11,614 nt of DNA. It comes from Lunasporangiospora selenospora (Eukaryota; Mortierellomycota; Mortierellomycetes; Mortierellales; Mortierellaceae). Where the stretch lies: assembly GCA_015680635.1 (NCBI GenBank), contig JAABOA010000778.1:1-11614 (forward strand). Reading direction: 5' to 3'. Under the pieces are notes generated by a model, which saw only the letters and a program-made list of their open reading frames with translations, made no database searches and was not told the DNA's origin. The stretch's first letter is position 1; each line of letters begins with the position of its first letter. Positions 8,893 to 11,614 of this stretch are shown one piece after another. Both the position numbers and the translations under genes were made by a program.

Positions 8893-9571
8893 TTAATCAA
8901 GAAGATAGATCCTGGATCCAATATCGCCCACGACCCAGTCGATTCCTTTGAGCAGATGGGCCCCTGTCTTGGCACTGCATGCCTGTATTGCCCAGTGGTG
9001 CGTCACAATCTTGTCCAGTTCCAGCGCCTATGTGCATAAGCATTGATCGCCAAAAGAGAGAGAAAAGGTCAGTCAAGCATGCAATGGTTGTGAAGGGAGA
9101 AAGGGCTGGACTGGGGAAGCTCCAGGCTGGGCTCGAAAAAACTGGCTCGTCTATCGTGGTGTTGGGTGCATTTTTACCTCGCGGATTTGAACATCAGTCA
9201 AGGCGCCAGGAAGATCTTGTTTGTTGGCAAACACCAGTAATGAGGCTCCAGAGAGTCGCTAGAAGGAGAAGAAGGAAGGGAAGAAAGCAAATGTAAGAGG
9301 GTGGTTAGGATGGGCTGGCAGCGTGAAAAGACCATGGCTTGCAGTCGATGTGGGACAAAAAGAAAAGGTCGGACAAAATCAAAAGGGCACTTGCCTCCTC
9401 CTGAAGCAGTTCGTGAAGTTCCTTTTTGCAGTCATCGAGTCGAAGTCGATCAGCAGAATCCACGACCCAGACCAGGCCGTCCGTTTGTTCAAAGTAGTTA
9501 CGCCAGTAGGTTCGAATGGATTTCTGGCCACCCACATCCCAGATGTTCATCTTGTATCTAGTGAAAGAGGA

Positions 9572-9615
<44 letters not shown>

Positions 9616-9896
9616 CCTGGTTTAGGTCATGTGCTTCAGCCCCCCTGTAGGTTTCAAGGACGCGTCTCGGCTTGGGGTAGGGCCAAATGGTAGCCATAAT
9701 AAAGCAAGTCTCCACAATACCCTCTGTGCTCCAGAGTTTTGATGTTGAATCCCAATGTCGGAGCGATGGTGTCAATGTCCTCGCCATTGATCCTCTTGAG
9801 AATGGTCGTCTTGCCAGCATTGTCGAGTCCGAGCATCAAGAGGCGGATCTCCTTTTCTTTTTGGCGGTTTTTCTTGAGAATGGTGAGGAGACCCAT
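8893..9896 (-). CDS. ARL2: ADP-ribosylation factor-like protein 2 (ARL2/Cin4-type small GTPase), complete, 4 exons
   Basis: CDS joins 9896..9721, 9557..9395, 9258..9178 and 9027..8893, giving 184 aa, the same length as human ARL2. It begins [20 protein letters not shown]. The P-loop GLDNAGKT is at residues 23-30, switch I threonine T47 in APTLGF, and switch II WDVGGQ at 65-70 with catalytic Gln70. NKQD lies at 125-128 and the base-contacting CSA at 157-159. All are intact, so an active GTP-binding protein is expected. In known systems ARL2 (yeast Cin4) works with tubulin cofactors TBCD and TBCE in alpha/beta-tubulin assembly, and binds BART and PDE6D-type effectors. It has Gly2, but family members are generally not myristoylated. 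Intron phases are 2 (within Gly59), 0 (after Glu113) and 0 (after Glu140). Intron 2 uses a GC donor. The start fits: first ATG of the leader, family-typical N terminus. Identity and exon joins are very secure because each junction restores the family sequence. Confidence 0.96.
9028..9177 (-). other. ARL2 intron 3 (GT-AG, 150 nt, phase 0)
   Basis: The donor is GAG|GTAAAA and the acceptor CACATAG|GCGCTG, joining VQIRE to ALELDKI in frame. A TTGACTGACC stretch about 50 nt upstream of the acceptor is a likely branch region, followed by a CT-rich tract. Confidence 0.93.
9259..9394 (-). other. ARL2 intron 2 (GC-AG, 136 nt, phase 0)
   Basis: The exon ends CAG GAG GAG and the intron begins GCAAGT, the typical strong GC-type donor that otherwise matches the U1 site. 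The acceptor is TTCTAG|CGACTC. Joining gives [13 protein letters not shown], matching the ARL2 family. The nearest GT (GTGCCC, 4 nt in) would put the join in phase 1 and break the frame, so the GC donor is required. Confidence 0.92.
9558..9720 (-). other. ARL2 intron 1 (GT-AG, 163 nt, phase 2)
   Basis: The donor is AGAGG|GTATTG and the acceptor CACTAG|ATACAAG. The join makes a Gly codon (GG+A) in [21 protein letters not shown] branch-like site lies near 9627-9621. Between it and the acceptor the transcript carries a (CT)19 tract. Confidence 0.93.
9575..9612. repeat. (AG)19 microsatellite, read as (CT)19 in ARL2 intron 1
   Basis: Nineteen uninterrupted AG units on the plus strand. In the ARL2 transcript this is a 38-nt CT tract ending 17 nt before the 3' splice site, exactly where the polypyrimidine tract belongs. 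Its length is likely to vary between isolates. Confidence 0.95.
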
Positions 9897-10032
9897 CTTT
9901 GAACTTTCTTTTGGCTGATGAGGTGCGAGAGAGAAGATGGTAGAGGCGTCAATGAAAGAGAAGAAGGAGGAGGGGGCAGAGGCACAATGAATGGACTCGA
10001 GATGCTGACTGGACAATTGAGAGAGGTCTGTC

Positions 10033-10041
10033 CCTTTTAAA
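10033..10041 (-). promoter_or_regulatory. Weak TATA-like element upstream of ARL2
   Basis: TTTAAAAGG on the minus strand, about 140 bp before the ARL2 ATG. The leader from about 10010 to 9897 is CT-rich and has no ATG. The match is looser than at the two secreted-protein genes, as expected for a housekeeping gene. Assignment is tentative. Confidence 0.35.
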
Positions 10042-10546
10042 CTTCACCCTGTGAGGGAAGGGTGACTGCCCTCGTAATTCCGCGGTTTCCTACGTTGGAG
10101 TGATAGGTTTGAGCTCTGTCCTGTTGATCCTGGTGCACAGCATTCGTGCTTGGAGCAACTCTCTCCCTCTCTCCCTCTCTCTCCCCTTTTTGGCGCGCTG
10201 TAGCATGCTGCTTGAATTCAAGCGATGCTTGTTTTTTACACAATTTGGTGATAGGGCAGAAGTCTTGTTGCTGCAGCGCAAGACCGTGGTTTTGAAGAGC
10301 TGGATCTAAATGATCTCTTGGGGTGGGGGTGAAGCTGCCTGGAAGAGACTCTGCGGAGACATACCATCCGAAATGGTATTCTCTACGATAAACTGAATGT
10401 TTGCTGACGCATACCACATTAATGGAAATGGATGCTCCCCAAGAGACACTTACCCTTCTCATGGTTATGTTATGTCAAAGCTTGATATTGCTGGGCTCCA
10501 AAGGATACCGTCTCAATTCAACCAACTACTGGAGAACCATCAGGAG
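10042..10546. other. ARL2 upstream interval with CT tract and an uncertain minus-strand frame
   Basis: About 500 bp. A CT tract (CTCTCTCCCTCTCTCC type) lies near 10159-10190. A minus frame runs from about 10462 to 10037, 141 codons if an initial non-ATG start is ignored. Part of it is fairly hydrophilic (PRDHLDPALQNHGLALQQQ), but its GERERE segment is just the translated CT tract and it overlaps the ARL2 promoter zone. It could be a lost 3' exon of the hypothetical gene at 10547-11125, or chance. Confidence 0.4.
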
Positions 10547-11125
10547 TTATGCAAGGCAGCTACGGTCTTGCCTACTCCGAGTCGAGGTTTCTTTGATAAT
10601 CCCAACATCAGTAAATGGAGCCGCGAGCGCCTGCTCCTTGACTGCTGCATCGGTGAAGGGAATCTTAACAGACTTATCCTTGACTGCCTGAAGATCATTA
10701 AGATTCTCTACCTCCCAGTCAATATCTTGCAGTTTCCTGACGTTTTGGTACTTGCTGGCCCAAACAGAAAACAACATTTGGTCAACTTACCCACAAACGC
10801 CTTTCTAGTATTCGACTTTGGTTCGAGAGAAGGATGTAGACTAAATCGCATTTTGGTCGTGCCTCTGTTTGATGTCGTTAGGTTCTGACCTTTTGAGAAC
10901 CTCTTCCATGATGCCTAATAGGTGATAGGGTATCTTTCGATCCTCCTCTCCACCAGAGTGAAGTGTCACGTTCTCCTTCTGGTACTCTTCCACTAATGAC
11001 GCCTGGCACTCCAAAACCCTGTGTCGCCCTAGAAGTCAGATTAACATTTTCCTCCACGGCAGAAGGGTCGTGGAGGAACCATTCTGGCGTGGCAATAGAT
11101 CCGGAAATTCTATTTTTGCATTCAT
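10547..11125 (-). CDS. Hypothetical protein, possible three-exon gene or decayed coding sequence
   Basis: Reading from ATG at 11125 (MNAKIEFPDLLPRQN), three segments share one frame but are separated by stops. Two candidate introns remove all of them in frame: 11079..11029 (GTTCCT...TTCTAG, 51 nt, phase 1) and 10889..10755 (GTCAGA...GGCCAG, 135 nt, phase 2). The joined CDS is 393 nt, 130 aa, ending at TAA 10549-10547. The product is hydrophilic and charged (QASLVEEYQKENVTLHSGG; KLQDIDWEVENLNDLQAVKD; VKIPFTDAAVKEQALAAP), with no signal peptide, membrane segment or motif I recognise. The composition reads like real protein, unlike the opposite strand. Weak points are the poor GTTCCT donor, the short first intron and no evident promoter. 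It may be a pseudogene, or a fragment of a longer gene continuing toward 10037. Confidence 0.4.
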
Positions 11126-11127
11126 AG

Positions 11128-11614
11128 GCGTGTTCCCTTGACTATTTAGTCGTTGGCATCAATGGGTACTACACCAGTCAGCGATACCCGAAATGTGAGA
11201 ATTTCGTGGGTCGACCAAAGGATGTCTGGCCCTCTTATTGCGCTCAATGCGGAAAATACATTCGCCCAATGTCTAATGCATACGAACGACATGTAGAGTT
11301 TGAAGACGATGACAGGCCACTAAAAAGACGAATGCGTTCCTCAAGCCATCAGGAGCAGCCTCAGGAACAGCCTCAGGAACAGCCTCAGGAACAGCCTATT
11401 CAAGAGATGACGAAAAAAAATAATCAAAAAGATCGCTTCCACCCTTAAAACAACTCCCACCAGTTGTAAGGAAAAGGACACGAGAACTCGCAGCGACATC
11501 GGCAGCCCAGCAATCTTCACCAAGTGACTCTGCAAATCCACTGGCTCCTATGGCCAGGAAAAATGAAGAGCTGGCAGAGCGACGAAAAGAGTGTGCCAAC
11601 AAAGTGACAGAGGA
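11128..11614 (+). CDS. Partial coding sequence with CxxC/His motif and QEQP repeat; frame break inside; runs off right edge
   Basis: An open frame follows TAG at 11125-11127 and runs to TAA at 11446-11448. It has no early in-frame ATG; an acceptor-like CTATTTAG at 11142-11149 suggests it is an internal exon starting near 11150. It encodes GYYTSQRYPKCENFVGRPKD then VWPSYCAQCGKYI and NAYERHVEFEDDD: Cys at 11194, 11239 and 11248 and His at 11290 could bind zinc, loosely like BED or other CxxC fingers. A basic patch (PLKRRMR) and a QEQP repeat follow. From 11424 the adjacent frame (-1) opens and reads as protein to the edge (LKQLPPVVRKRTRELAATSA; MARKNEELAERRKECANK). Possible explanations are an intron 11336..11463 (GTTCCT...CCACCAG, phase 1), a one-base loss in an A run, or pseudogene decay. 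A nuclear or nucleic-acid-binding role is a guess from the basic and Cys-rich content. Confidence 0.48.
11350..11397 (+). repeat. 12-bp tandem repeat encoding (QEQP)4
   Basis: Four 12-nt units: CAGGAGCAGCCT once, then CAGGAACAGCCT three times. Three units are identical at the DNA level, which points to recent expansion. In the coding frame they give QEQP repeated four times. If the alternative intron 11336..11463 is real, the repeat is intronic. Confidence 0.92.

Noticed and set aside
9301-9625. Plus-strand frames opposite ARL2
   Set aside because: Antisense shadows; one ends in a translated AG microsatellite.
9897-10016. N-terminal extension of ARL2 upstream of its ATG
   Set aside because: It would start at TTG, lies in the CT-rich leader, and family members begin MGLLTILKK.
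10555-10620. GVGKTVAAL in another minus frame, like a P-loop
   Set aside because: The preceding residues lack the first glycine of GxxxxGK[ST], the frame is about 22 codons long and ends at TGA; chance.
10397-10888. 163-codon plus-strand frame
   Set aside because: It runs antisense to the more protein-like minus-strand segments and crosses their putative introns; most likely a shadow.
11413-11421. A_AAA_AAT heptamer as a programmed -1 frameshift site
   Set aside because: After slipping, the next codon in the new frame is TAA, so it cannot produce the downstream protein.
11341-11602. Minus-strand Leu/Arg/Phe-rich frames at the right edge
   Set aside because: They are the reverse reading of the QEQP repeat and the plus coding sequence.

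Overview
The window looks like nuclear DNA of a filamentous fungus. Genes are small and TATA-driven, with CT/CA-rich leaders, short introns (about 50-165 nt) and CTAAC-type branch sites. Two genes encode small secreted proteins with classical signal peptides, one with a Kex2-type Lys-Arg site. An early-diverging (Mortierella-like) lineage is my guess from gene style; the sequence alone does not prove it. The window is gene-sparse: three well supported genes, two weaker coding candidates and long non-coding stretches.

Layout. Left edge (1-540, minus): the 5' part of a secreted protein with a ricin-type QxW motif, a TATA box and a 5'-UTR intron ending one base before the ATG. 541-5683: about 5.1 kb with no convincing gene. 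It holds pyrimidine tracts, homopolymers, a 22-bp palindrome, an 8-bp tandem repeat and a 157-bp span bounded by 26-nt inverted repeats. 5684-6367 (minus): a second secreted protein. Its only usable ATG is made by splicing: AT ends exon 1 and G begins exon 2. 6440-8892: about 2.4 kb without a convincing gene, with one 16-bp palindrome. 8893-9896 (minus): a complete four-exon ARL2-type small GTPase of 184 aa. Intron 2 has a GC-AG boundary, and intron 1 has (CT)19 as its pyrimidine tract.

10547-11125 (minus): a possible three-exon hypothetical gene, or a decayed coding sequence. 11128-11614 (plus, runs off the edge): coding-like sequence with a CxxC/His motif and a QEQP repeat. It changes reading frame near 11424-11448, through an unrecognised intron, a frameshift or a one-base sequence error.

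There is no operon-like organisation. ARL2 is a housekeeping tubulin-cofactor/trafficking GTPase. The two secreted genes share a promoter and leader style (TATA box, intron abutting or splitting the start codon), which suggests similar expression logic, but nothing shows that they act together.
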